Source: a bacterium (GTDB lineage: Bacteria > Elusimicrobiota > Elusimicrobia > UBA1565 > UBA9628). Taken from it: 32,513 nt of DNA. Below, one piece after another: positions 22,345 through 29,938 of the stretch. Made by a program: the position numbers and the translations under genes. The notes under the pieces are model-generated. The model was not told where the DNA came from, did not search any database, and worked only from the letters and a program-made list of their open reading frames with translations. Every line of letters starts with the position of its first letter. Position 1 is the first letter of the stretch. The stretch spans positions 1-32,513 of the forward strand of contig JAJYOT010000012.1 in assembly GCA_021796015.1 (NCBI GenBank), given 5' to 3'.

Positions 22345-24147
22345 CTAATTTTTCTGACAGACGAGAAGTTGAATATAGGGCGCGTTCGTTCCAGCGACGG
22401 AACTGCTGTTGTTAGTGACCGTGATGCCGGTATACGCCGTTCCAGTATTCGGAGTACCTGGTGCATAATAAGCAACCTCCGTATTCCCGGATTGCGTTTC
22501 TAAAACATTAGAGCTGGTGTTATCAGGATTCGCATATGAGTGGCTATGCCCCGGATCATGAACGGTCTCTACGATATTTCCAGCAGGCCTATTTTCGCCA
22601 TTAGAAAGCGCCGTCCCAACGACCGTGCCCGTGCTGATTCCATTAGGCGCTCCGACGAAGTAAAGTCCTTGCGCTGCGCCAAAAGCAGTCCATCCGGCAG
22701 GGCAGGAGGTCAGATTAAAAAAACTGATCATGCCTGACGGGACATAAGCATACTGCACTCCGTTAACGGTAATGGAATTCGCAATCGTCGCCGAACCAGC
22801 ACTCACAATCCCGCTGGCCGCGCTCATATTTCCCGTCGCGCTGATGTTTCCCGTCACGCTTTGATTCCCCGTGAAACTATTGCTCGCGGTGGTATAGGCC
22901 ACCGTTGAAACGAGATTACTCGGGTTCACCGTCCCCGTCAAACTCGACGCCGGAACATTTGACAGGCCCACCCCCGATCCGTAAAACCCCGTCCCCGCCG
23001 TGACCGATGACTCCGCCGACACGAATCCCGTCACCGTCACGCTCGAACTCGCCAACGCCCCCGCTACCGTCACACTCGAAGCTGTCGCGTTCATGATTGA
23101 ATTGCCCAACGAGGTTGGACCCGTAAACTCGGGAATCTGACCCGTCGTCCCACTCACACTCGAACCAACGGCCAGCGCTCCCCCGTTCCAATACAAACTC
23201 CCCGCGTTGTTATACAGCGTCATGGCCGTGTTCCCGGGAACCGCGCTGTTTAAATGAATCCCCGCCGCCCCACTGGGAATCCCAAGAATATCCAAGCTCT
23301 GCGCCGGGCTTAACGTTCCTATCCCCACGTTCCCGTTCGTCACCACGAACGTCGAATTTCCCACCGAGAAGGCATTCGCCGTAATGGTTTGAGACGACGT
23401 AAACGTGTTGGTCTGATTGGTATACGCCACCGTGGAAACTAAATTTTGAGCCGAAACAATCCCCGTTAAACTCGACGCCGGAACGTTCGACAGTCCCGCT
23501 CCTGAACCGTAAAAAACTCCCGTGGAGCGCACATCCCCATACACATCCAGCGCATCTTGAGGGGTCCCCGTCCCGACTCCAAGTCTCCCAGACAAAACGA
23601 ACACGCTCGTCGTCACATTGATTCCGGAGAATCCCGAGGCCGCCGTCAAGGTCGAGACCGCGATCGTCCCCGTCGAGGTCAACATTCCCGTTACGCTCAC
23701 TGTTGAGATCGTCAAATTCCCCTCGATGTTTCTCGCCATCAAGGCATAGGGCACTGAGAGGAGCGCCTGCCGGGGCAGAAGCGGCGTCGTCTCGATATCG
23801 GTCTCGATATATTTTTGAGCCGGCCCCGCCAAGGCCGAGGTTGAAATATTAAGAGAAGTTCCAAATACGCCCTGGGACACTTGAACCTGAACCGGACCGC
23901 TCTGCCACAAAATATTACCGCCCGTCGGAGCATCATAAAGATAAAAACTCACGATCTCGGTTCCCGTCACCGGATACCCGTTTTGCGTGAGCCGCCCTTG
24001 ATACGATATCTCATCTGGCACCGTCCCGCTTGGAACCGCCGTCGCCAACACCTTCACCTGCGCTCTTAAAGGAGATGCCGCGAACAGAATCAAGGCGATA
24101 AGAAAAAACCCTGCCCGAACGGCGTCGGCGCAACCTTCTGAAACCAT
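22345..24147 (-). CDS. Exported fibre-like repeat protein with C-terminal phage-tail-collar domain
   Basis: 600 aa. Signal peptide with hydrophobic core AGFFLIALILFAASP and likely cleavage after LRA (about residue 29). An N-terminal beta domain opens with PDEISYQGRLTQNGYPV. A long Ser/Thr/Val/Gly-rich middle contains repeated modules, with GSGAGLSNVPASSLTGIV and GSGVGLSNVPASSLTGTV each followed by NLVSTVAYT. The C-terminal 135 residues (YVPSGMISFFNLTSCPAGW through HDPGHSHSY to APYIQLLVCQKN) have the tail-collar pattern of phage fibres. It has no phage neighbours, so it is probably a cell-surface fibre or adhesin. ATG 24147 lies 3 bp after the mutY stop and lacks a clear Shine-Dalgarno. It belongs to an operon with mutY and the BON gene. 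Confidence 0.78.
   Translation of the reverse strand: MVSEGCADAVRAGFFLIALILFAASPLRAQVKVLATAVPSGTVPDEISYQGRLTQNGYPVTGTEIVSFYLYDAPTGGNILWQSGPVQVQVSQGVFGTSLNISTSALAGPAQKYIETDIETTPLLPRQALLSVPYALMARNIEGNLTISTVSVTGMLTSTGTIAVSTLTAASGFSGINVTTSVFVLSGRLGVGTGTPQDALDVYGDVRSTGVFYGSGAGLSNVPASSLTGIVSAQNLVSTVAYTNQTNTFTSSQTITANAFSVGNSTFVVTNGNVGIGTLSPAQSLDILGIPSGAAGIHLNSAVPGNTAMTLYNNAGSLYWNGGALAVGSSVSGTTGQIPEFTGPTSLGNSIMNATASSVTVAGALASSSVTVTGFVSAESSVTAGTGFYGSGVGLSNVPASSLTGTVNPSNLVSTVAYTTASNSFTGNQSVTGNISATGNMSAASGIVSAGSATIANSITVNGVQYAYVPSGMISFFNLTSCPAGWTAFGAAQGLYFVGAPNGISTGTVVGTALSNGENRPAGNIVETVHDPGHSHSYANPDNTSSNVLETQSGNTEVAYYAPGTPNTGTAYTGITVTNNSSSVAGTNAPYIQLLVCQKN
22866..23515 (-). repeat. Two diverged direct repeats within the fibre gene
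   Basis: A segment of about 120 bases at roughly 22866-22985 recurs at roughly 23400-23515, encoding NVPASSLTG...NLVSTVAYT in both copies. Shared runs include CTCGACGCCGGAAC. Spacing is about 535 bases. The copies differ mostly at single bases, and they could support in-frame deletion or duplication by recombination. Confidence 0.6.
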
Positions 24148-24150
24148 ACG

Positions 24151-25191
24151 TTATTGACGCAAATTCCGGGGCGGGGAGTCAAAATTAAAATTTCCGCTCG
24201 GCAAGCACTTTTTCCAAAGGGAAGACACTAAAAACCGGGGCAATTCCCGCTTTGAAACCCATTTCGCCGACGCCGGAGCTTTTTCATTTAAATGTCCCTC
24301 GTAAACTCGAAGGCGAATTTGATGATGAGTAATCGTATGCGTTCCGGATTTAAGGAGAGATCCACGTTCGGCGCTCATTTTCCCGACTTCCGGTAGCCCC
24401 CAATGATTTTTTAAAAGTTTTTCGGAACCCTCGCGTTTCCAGAGAAGCGTTTTTTGCCCGCGTTCAATCCAAAAAAAATCCCAATTGAGTTTTACAAATG
24501 GTTTTTTAATTTTAGGCGCGGGAAAAAGATTTTGGGTTTTATTTTTAAAAGCTTGGCAAGCAAAATAAACCGGGCAAATCTCGCAACGCGGATTTTCCGG
24601 AACGCAAACCGTGGCCCCTAATTCCATCAAAGCCTGATTCCAATCGCCGGGGTTTTCGCGCTCCAACAATTCCTCGGCCATGCCCCAAAACTCTTGCGAA
24701 GTCTTATTTTGAGCCGTCAAGCGCGAGAACACGCGGGCGACATTCCCGTCTAAAACCGGATACGGCTTTTGAAAAGCGATGGATAAAATCGCGCCCGTCG
24801 TATAACGGCCGATTCCGGGCAAGGCGATGATGGAATCGAAATCATCTGGCAATATCCCGCCATATTCCTTGACTATCTTTCGCGCGGCCAAAAGCAAATT
24901 TTTGGCCCGGGAATAATACCCCAGGCCCGCCCATAAAGCCAAAACTTCTTCTTCCTTGGCTAAAGCCAAACTTTCGACATCAGGGAATCTTTTAATAAAA
25001 CGCTCAAAATAAGGGATGACGAAAGCCACCGTCGTTTGCTGAAGCATGATTTCAGAAACCCAAGTCCGGTAGGGAGACGGGTTCTCCCGCCACGGCATCG
25101 GCCTTTTGTTGCGGCGATACCACACCAGAAGTTGCCTCAAGCTATTCTTTGACGGCAAGGTTGAAAGTGGGTTCCTTGACTCCGCGAACAT
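24151..25191 (-). CDS. mutY: A/G-specific adenine glycosylase
   Basis: 346 aa from ATG 25191. It removes adenine opposite 8-oxoguanine in base-excision repair. The N-terminal helix-hairpin-helix glycosylase domain has catalytic E47 in SEIMLQQT, the hairpin LPGIGRYTTGAIL and catalytic D148 in VLDGNVARVFSR. The iron-sulfur loop is C-x6-C-x2-C-x5-C (C196, C203, C206, C212). A NUDIX-like C-terminal domain follows, ending with the THTITHHQIRLRVY strand that recognises the oxidised guanine. The start is uncertain: ATG 25191 overlaps the BON gene by 50 bp, whereas an in-frame TTG at 25140, just past the BON stop, would give an N-terminus of the length usual in MutY. Neither has a strong Shine-Dalgarno. 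Confidence 0.94.
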   Translation of the reverse strand: MFAESRNPLSTLPSKNSLRQLLVWYRRNKRPMPWRENPSPYRTWVSEIMLQQTTVAFVIPYFERFIKRFPDVESLALAKEEEVLALWAGLGYYSRAKNLLLAARKIVKEYGGILPDDFDSIIALPGIGRYTTGAILSIAFQKPYPVLDGNVARVFSRLTAQNKTSQEFWGMAEELLERENPGDWNQALMELGATVCVPENPRCEICPVYFACQAFKNKTQNLFPAPKIKKPFVKLNWDFFWIERGQKTLLWKREGSEKLLKNHWGLPEVGKMSAERGSLLKSGTHTITHHQIRLRVYEGHLNEKAPASAKWVSKRELPRFLVSSLWKKCLPSGNFNFDSPPRNLRQ

Positions 25192-25426
25192 GGTAAACGA
25201 TATGTTCAAGCAACTTTTTCTGTTGGGCGGAGTCCACCATTCCGCTGATGATAACGGAACCTGCGTCCACATCCACGGAAACGCGAGATAGATCCAGGCC
25301 TTTCTGTTGTCTTAAGGCGGACATGATCGAGCCTTTAAGAGCGGAATCTCCTGGAGCCCCATTCAAGCCAAATCCCGCGCAGCCCAAAAGTCCCAAAAGC
25401 GATAAGAGGATTAATCCCTTTTTCAT
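25142..25426 (-). CDS. BON-domain lipoprotein
   Basis: 94 aa. Lipoprotein signal MKKGLILLSLLGLLGC with the lipidated Cys at 16, then a single BON domain (about 35-94): DSALKGSIMSALRQQKGL, VSVDVDAGSVIISGMVDSA, LEHIVYHVRGVKEPTFNL. BON modules bind phospholipid or maintain envelope integrity (OsmY, DolP). A longer frame to 25465 is rejected because the lipoprotein signal starts at this methionine. The ATG lies 7 bases after a -10-like box and has no usable Shine-Dalgarno, so a leaderless message is likely. It is the first gene of the operon with mutY and the fibre gene, and divergent from the RdgB-TPR fusion only 37 bp away. Confidence 0.87.
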   Translation of the reverse strand: MKKGLILLSLLGLLGCAGFGLNGAPGDSALKGSIMSALRQQKGLDLSRVSVDVDAGSVIISGMVDSAQQKKLLEHIVYHVRGVKEPTFNLAVKE

Positions 25427-25433
25427 CCTAGAA

Positions 25434-25461
25434 ATGTTACAATTTCTGAACGCGTTATCAA
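25434..25461 (-). promoter_or_regulatory. Predicted promoter of the BON-mutY operon (leaderless)
   Basis: On the minus strand TTGATA (25461-25456), a 16-base spacer and TAACAT (25439-25434) are followed by 7 bases and the ATG of the BON gene. The whole promoter fits in the 37-bp divergent gap. A plus-strand TACAAT at 25438-25443 overlaps it and could serve the divergent gene, so the two directions may compete. Confidence 0.5.
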
Positions 25462-25463
25462 AC

Positions 25464-27785
25464 ATGATGAAGCGAATTTTACTCGCGACTAGAAACCCTC
25501 ATAAAGAAAAAGAAATCTCGGAAATTCTGAGCCCGGAGATTTCCGTCCTTTCCCTCAAAGATTTTCCGCGCCTCCCTGAGACCATTGAGGATCAGCCGAC
25601 GATTGAAGGCAATGCGGCCAAAAAAGCGCGGGAAGCGGCTTTGCAGACAAAACTTTGGGCCTTGGCCGATGACACCGGCCTTGAGGTTAACGCCCTTCAA
25701 GGCGCGCCGGGAGTGTTCTCCGCCCGCTATGCCGGAGAAAAAGCTTCTTTTAAAGACAATATTGAAAAACTTCTCCGCGAACTTTCTCAAACCCCCGCGA
25801 AAAAACGAAAAGCTGTCTTTCGCACCGTGATGGCCCTTTCAAGCCCCGATGGAAAAATCGAAACAGCCGAGGGACGCATCGAAGGCGTGATAACGAATGA
25901 ACCCAAGGGAGAGGAGGGTTTTGGATACGATCCGGTGTTTTTTATTCCTTCCGTTCAAAAAACTTTCGCGGAAATGACTCCGGAAGAAAAAAATTCGCTC
26001 AGCCACCGGGCTCTTGCGCTCAAAAAAATTATTCCGCGCATTCTTTCTCTAGGGCTACTTCTCAGTTTATTTCTTCCTCTCTCAGTTAAAGCCGATATTG
26101 ATGCTAATAAAGCCGGTTCAGATACCATTTGGGACCAAATCATGGCCTCTCAAGCGGGCCGCAATGAATATGTAGGCTCTGAATATTTGCAACGCGGAAA
26201 TTATGATATCGCGGCGGAAGAATTTGGCCGGGCGGTCGCGGCCAATCCGCAAGACCCCAAGGCTCACATGATGCTGGGAGTCGCCTATTATTGGCTGGGT
26301 CAGGTTCAAAAATCTCTTCAAGAATATCAAACAAGCCTTGAACTTGACCCCAAAAGCGCCCAAGTTTACATGCTGATTGGAATTTCGCTTGCCTGGGAAG
26401 GCAACAATCAAGGCGCCTACCAGGAATTTAAAACTGCGGCTAAACTTAATCCCTCACGGCCCGATATTCAAATGAATTTAGGATCCGTGGAAGAAAGCCT
26501 TGGGAAAATTCAGGACGCGCTGGAACATTTGCGGGAATCGGTCAGCCTTGATCCCAAATACCCCCTTTACCATTATCAATTGGGAATGCTGTATCGCCGG
26601 CTTGGAAGATATACCGAAGCCACGGATGAATTTGCTGCCGCTCTTGAACTTTTTCCTGATTATGAAGACGCTCTTCTTGAAATGGGTTCGATGGCCACAA
26701 GAGACCATCATTACAACAAAGCGATGGATGATTTCAGCCATGCCGTGGATTTAAAAGAAAGAGATTCCGTGGCCCGCCTTTTACTCGCGCACCTCTATCT
26801 GCTCGAAAAAAAATACAAGAACGCGCGCTTGGTAATGGCCAACGCTTTCGACCTCACGCCAAAGGAAGGCGGCCCGGGGCTAAGACTTTCCCTTTCCTAC
26901 TCGGGTGGAAAATCCAAGAACGCCCCGCAAAAAAATCAAAAACCGCAAAAACCCAAGAAAAGCCATGGCCCAACGGCCAAGCCGCAACCAAAGACTCCGT
27001 CTAACGACCCCTTGAACGTTTTTAAAAAGAATCTCGACAGAATCCCGCTTAATCAAGGGGCGATTTTGCAAGTCGAAGTAGTTTTCATGCCCAAGCCGAA
27101 ACTTAAACTGGCTGATGATGAAAGCAAATCCTCGCTGCAACGGGAACTGGAAAAGAAATTGGGCGATCAACAGGCGACTCCGCAAGCCGTCCAGCGCGAA
27201 TATCCCATTCACGCGGGCAATGCCCAAGAAAGAAAAGCCGAAATCGCTCAAATTATTCAAAATTTAAGACAAACGCTCAATAAAGCTCCGGCCAATTCAA
27301 ACGTGCGGTTCGGGATGAACTTGACTTATAAAAATCTTGAACACGTCTCAACCGGCGGCCCGCGGCCAACCAATAACCCTTTGAACGTCTCCTACCAACC
27401 CCACGCGGTGGGAAACGACTTGGGGCTTTGGATTATGGGAACAGGCTGGATGGATTTGGTTTCCGAAATTTTGCCGCGACCGGGGCAAACCGTTCACCAT
27501 CCCGATCAAACCGATTGGTGGACCGAGGAAGGTCTAGGATACGCGACGCTGGGAAAAGGGCCCGAAGCCTTGGCTGATTTTGAACGCGCCTGCCGCCTTG
27601 ACCCCAACAACGACGTCGCCTGGCTGGGTCGCGCGGTTGCCTCCATCGTCATGGGGAACGAAAAAGACGCCGTCAAATACCTCAAAAGAGCTCTCGCCCT
27701 TAACCCTAAAAATAAAACGGCCCAAGAAGGACTCAAGTGGCTTTTAAAACCGACCGTCGAACCCCGCAAAGGATCACAACAATGA
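25464..27785 (+). CDS. Fusion: RdgB/HAM1 nucleoside-triphosphate pyrophosphatase plus exported TPR protein
   Basis: 773 aa in one uninterrupted frame. Residues 3-188 are a complete Ham1/RdgB enzyme: LLATRNPHKEKEISEIL, ADDTGLEVNALQGAPGVFSARYAG, GFGYDPVFF and terminal SHRALALKK. It would hydrolyse dITP/XTP. Instead of stopping, the frame continues into IIPRILSLGLLLSLFLPLSVKA (189-210), which looks like a signal peptide or membrane anchor with an A-x-A-like site before DIDANKAG. About seven TPR repeats follow (225-480), then a Lys/Pro/Gln-rich linker (about 485-525), an unrecognised domain and two final TPRs. Start ATGATG at 25464/25467; the frame extends further upstream but only antisense to the BON gene. 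The stop overlaps murC by 4 bp. Alternative: a separate TPR gene starting internally (for example ATG 25974). Confidence 0.85.
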   Translation: MMKRILLATRNPHKEKEISEILSPEISVLSLKDFPRLPETIEDQPTIEGNAAKKAREAALQTKLWALADDTGLEVNALQGAPGVFSARYAGEKASFKDNIEKLLRELSQTPAKKRKAVFRTVMALSSPDGKIETAEGRIEGVITNEPKGEEGFGYDPVFFIPSVQKTFAEMTPEEKNSLSHRALALKKIIPRILSLGLLLSLFLPLSVKADIDANKAGSDTIWDQIMASQAGRNEYVGSEYLQRGNYDIAAEEFGRAVAANPQDPKAHMMLGVAYYWLGQVQKSLQEYQTSLELDPKSAQVYMLIGISLAWEGNNQGAYQEFKTAAKLNPSRPDIQMNLGSVEESLGKIQDALEHLRESVSLDPKYPLYHYQLGMLYRRLGRYTEATDEFAAALELFPDYEDALLEMGSMATRDHHYNKAMDDFSHAVDLKERDSVARLLLAHLYLLEKKYKNARLVMANAFDLTPKEGGPGLRLSLSYSGGKSKNAPQKNQKPQKPKKSHGPTAKPQPKTPSNDPLNVFKKNLDRIPLNQGAILQVEVVFMPKPKLKLADDESKSSLQRELEKKLGDQQATPQAVQREYPIHAGNAQERKAEIAQIIQNLRQTLNKAPANSNVRFGMNLTYKNLEHVSTGGPRPTNNPLNVSYQPHAVGNDLGLWIMGTGWMDLVSEILPRPGQTVHHPDQTDWWTEEGLGYATLGKGPEALADFERACRLDPNNDVAWLGRAVASIVMGNEKDAVKYLKRALALNPKNKTAQEGLKWLLKPTVEPRKGSQQ

Positions 27786-29161
27786 CCAGAGATTTCATGA
27801 GCGCGTTCGTCAAGCGCATTCATTTCGTCGGCATCGGCGGCGTCGGAATGAGCGGAATCGCCGAAGTGCTTTTAAATCTCGGTTACCGGGTTTCCGGATC
27901 GGATATCAAGGAAAGCGAAACGACCCAGCGGCTCAAAAGCCTGGGCGCGAAAATCTTTTACGGCCACGAGGCCTCTCATATCGCGGGCGCGCAAGTCGTG
28001 GTCACAAGTTCCGCGGTGTCTTCTCAAAACCCCGAGGTTTTAGAAGCCGGAAAAAAACACATTCCCCTCATCTCGCGAGCGGAGATGCTGTCCGAAATCG
28101 GACGCATGAAAAAAACGGTCACCATCGCGGGTTCCCATGGAAAAACGACGACGACTTCCATGACGGCGATGGCCTTAAGCGCGGCCAAGGCGAACCCCAC
28201 CATGATTATCGGCGGACGGCTCAAAAACATCCATGCCGGAGCAAAATTGGGCGCGAGCGATTACCTCGTCATTGAGGCCGATGAATCGGACGGTTCCTTC
28301 GTTCACTTCTCCCCCTTGGCCGCCATTGTCACCAACATCGACAACGATCATCTCGATTTTCACAAAACCATGGATGCCCTCAAGGCTTCTTTCATCCAGC
28401 ATTTAAAACGCCTCCCCTTTTACGGCGCGGCCATTCTCTGCGCGGACAACCCCTTGCTTCAAGAAATATCGAAATCTCTTTCAAAGCCGGTGATTACTTA
28501 CGGATTTGGAAAATCGAGCGAATGGACGGCCAAGAATATCCATTTGTCCAAGGACGGTTCCGACTTTGACGCTTTTTTTAAGGGAAAGAAAATGAGCAAA
28601 ATCCATCTCTCGGTTCCCGGAAAGCATAACGTGCTCAACAGCCTCGCCGCTTTCGCCGCGGGCCATTTTCTTGGTTTTGACCTCAAACTCCTGGCGGAGG
28701 GACTTTCGGAATTTAAGGGCGTCGGGCGAAGGCTGGATTTCATCGGCCGCGCCGGAAAAATTGAGTTCGTCGACGATTACGGGCATCATCCGACCGAGAT
28801 TAAAGCGACTCTCGCCGCGGTATCGAACCTTTGGAAGGCTAAGCGCGTCGTCGTCGTCTTTCAGCCGCACCGCTATTCCCGAACGAAGCTTTTAGCCCGG
28901 GAATTTGGGCCCGCGTTTAAAGGGGCCGACCAAGTTTTCGTCACCGACATCTATCCCGCCGGCGAAAAGCCCATCGCCGGGGTCTCATCCAAGCTGATTC
29001 TCGATTCGATGGCGAAAAATGGAATTCGCTCCGCCCCCTATCCCGGCGCGCGGGAACTCTCGAAAACGCTCAAACCCGGCGACGTCGTCTTAACCTTGGG
29101 CGCGGGCAACGTCCGCTCTTTTGGCGAAGAACTCCTTGCGCGGGCACGAACGTCAAATTAA
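27782..29161 (+). CDS. murC: UDP-N-acetylmuramate--L-alanine ligase
   Basis: 459 aa, normal length. It adds L-alanine to UDP-MurNAc in peptidoglycan precursor synthesis. The N-terminal Rossmann domain has IHFVGIGGVGMSGIAEVL and VSGSD. The ATP-binding P-loop is AGSHGKTTTTSM (about 117-124), followed by EADESDGSF, TNIDNDHLDFH, LSVPGKHNVLNSLAA, DDYGHHPTEIKA and QPHRYSRT. ATG 27782 overlaps the preceding stop as ATGA and has AAAGGA eight bases upstream. The frame's further extension to 27737 lies inside the TPR gene. No other dcw-cluster genes are in the window, so murC is detached from its usual mur/fts neighbours. Confidence 0.97.
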   Translation: MTRDFMSAFVKRIHFVGIGGVGMSGIAEVLLNLGYRVSGSDIKESETTQRLKSLGAKIFYGHEASHIAGAQVVVTSSAVSSQNPEVLEAGKKHIPLISRAEMLSEIGRMKKTVTIAGSHGKTTTTSMTAMALSAAKANPTMIIGGRLKNIHAGAKLGASDYLVIEADESDGSFVHFSPLAAIVTNIDNDHLDFHKTMDALKASFIQHLKRLPFYGAAILCADNPLLQEISKSLSKPVITYGFGKSSEWTAKNIHLSKDGSDFDAFFKGKKMSKIHLSVPGKHNVLNSLAAFAAGHFLGFDLKLLAEGLSEFKGVGRRLDFIGRAGKIEFVDDYGHHPTEIKATLAAVSNLWKAKRVVVVFQPHRYSRTKLLAREFGPAFKGADQVFVTDIYPAGEKPIAGVSSKLILDSMAKNGIRSAPYPGARELSKTLKPGDVVLTLGAGNVRSFGEELLARARTSN

Positions 29162-29240
29162 ACAAGTAGTTCCCGAATTCAATAAAACTTCAAGAAGCTT
29201 AGCTTTAGATAAGGAGAATAAGAGCGCTTTGCGCCGCGGA

Positions 29241-29795
29241 TTAGGGATTCGGCGGCGGCAATTTGTCCGGAGTCCCTTGAAAAACGGTCGGCCCGGGAAA
29301 GGAGTTAAGAACAGCTCCATTTTTTCCCGGAACCGGACGCTCGATGGGATTGACTTTTTTTAACTTCGGCATGGAACTGGCGTTGTTTTTATAACCGGTC
29401 GATGCGGATTTAAGCCCGTTTGAAGCAGAACTCCCCCCGGACTTTGAATTTTTCGCGGCCTGAGCGAAACAGGCTTTAACAATCGCGTTTTGTTGACTTT
29501 GACTTATTCGTTTTCCCTTAACTTTTTTATCCACGCAGGCCAAGGCTTGATTTCTTTGGGCAATCGTCAAAGGTTTGGAGACGAAAGAGGCGGAGGATGA
29601 GGCCTTGGACTTAGGAACGCAAATATAAGGCTGGTAAATGGAATTGGTTCTTTTCGGAACGGAGCCCGGAGGGCAGACCGAAGCCTTTCCCGAAGATATT
29701 TTCGCCAAGCCGGCAGCTGACGCAAAATTTTGAGCTCCAAAAAATAAAATAGAGATCATGAACGCAATGCGAATAACCTCATGCAGGGTTTTCAT
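29241..29795 (-). CDS. Small exported Ser/Lys/Pro-rich protein with four cysteines
   Basis: 184 aa, no family recognised. Signal peptide MKTLHEVIRIAFMISILFFG with probable cleavage after ASAA (about residue 28). The mature part holds four cysteines (C41, C59, C87, C109), spaced as two pairs that could form two disulfides, around VCPPGSVPKRTNSIYQPYICVP and LACVDKKVKGKRISQ. A low-complexity Ser/Lys/Asn/Pro tail follows, ending DKLPPPNP. ATG 29795 has GGAGG four bases upstream; the extra upstream frame to 29813 is not needed. It has its own near-consensus promoter. It is convergent with murC, 79 bp away. The sequence has the look of a small secreted or surface-associated basic protein. Confidence 0.75.
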   Translation of the reverse strand: MKTLHEVIRIAFMISILFFGAQNFASAAGLAKISSGKASVCPPGSVPKRTNSIYQPYICVPKSKASSSASFVSKPLTIAQRNQALACVDKKVKGKRISQSQQNAIVKACFAQAAKNSKSGGSSASNGLKSASTGYKNNASSMPKLKKVNPIERPVPGKNGAVLNSFPGPTVFQGTPDKLPPPNP

Positions 29796-29813
29796 AGAGC
29801 CTCCATTAGTCAA

Positions 29814-29842
29814 AGGATAATGCCCAAGCCTTTTTTTGTCAA
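29814..29842 (-). promoter_or_regulatory. Near-consensus sigma-70 promoter of the exported-protein gene
   Basis: On the minus strand a perfect TTGACA (29842-29837) is followed by a 17-base spacer and TATCCT (29819-29814), 18 bases upstream of ATG 29795, with the Shine-Dalgarno GGAGG between. This is the best -35 match I found in the window and implies strong expression. Confidence 0.65.
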
Positions 29843-29852
29843 GTAAATTTTC

Positions 29853-29871
29853 GGTAAAAAATTGGTAAAAA
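29853..29871. repeat. Direct repeat GGTAAAAA, 11 bp apart, between divergent promoters
   Basis: GGTAAAAA occurs at 29853-29860 and again at 29864-29871, one helical turn apart, in a run of phased A/T tracts. It lies just upstream of both the exported-protein promoter and the rplM promoter, so it could be an UP-like or bent-DNA element, or a tandem protein site. Confidence 0.4.
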
Positions 29872-29879
29872 TTTTTTCC

Positions 29880-29909
29880 TTGCGCGGCGGGGCCCAGATT
29901 GTGTATGAT
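29880..29909 (+). promoter_or_regulatory. Candidate promoter of rplM-rpsI
   Basis: TTGCGC (29880-29885), an 18-base spacer and TATGAT (29904-29909) lie about 30 bases ahead of the rplM start. The -10 is good and the -35 only half-matching. An overlapping GATAAT at 29907 is an alternative -10. Confidence 0.4.
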
Positions 29910-29938
29910 AATTTTATATCTTTAATTGGAAGGCAAAT

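Noticed and set aside
25248..25463. 72-residue upstream extension of the RdgB-TPR frame
   Set aside because: It is antisense to the BON lipoprotein gene, is not RdgB-like, and RdgB proteins start at the MMKRILLATRN segment.
29224..29234. GCGC-TTT-GCGC hairpin between murC and the exported-protein gene
   Set aside because: The 4-bp stem is too short and no T-run follows on either strand, so it is not a convincing terminator.
29121..29363. 80-codon plus-strand frame across the murC end
   Set aside because: It starts inside murC and runs antisense into the exported-protein gene; its Arg/Lys/Ser composition looks like chance.
29526..29538. TTATCCACG, resembling a DnaA box
   Set aside because: It is a single copy inside a coding region, with no cluster of boxes or AT-rich unwinding element, so there is no origin here.
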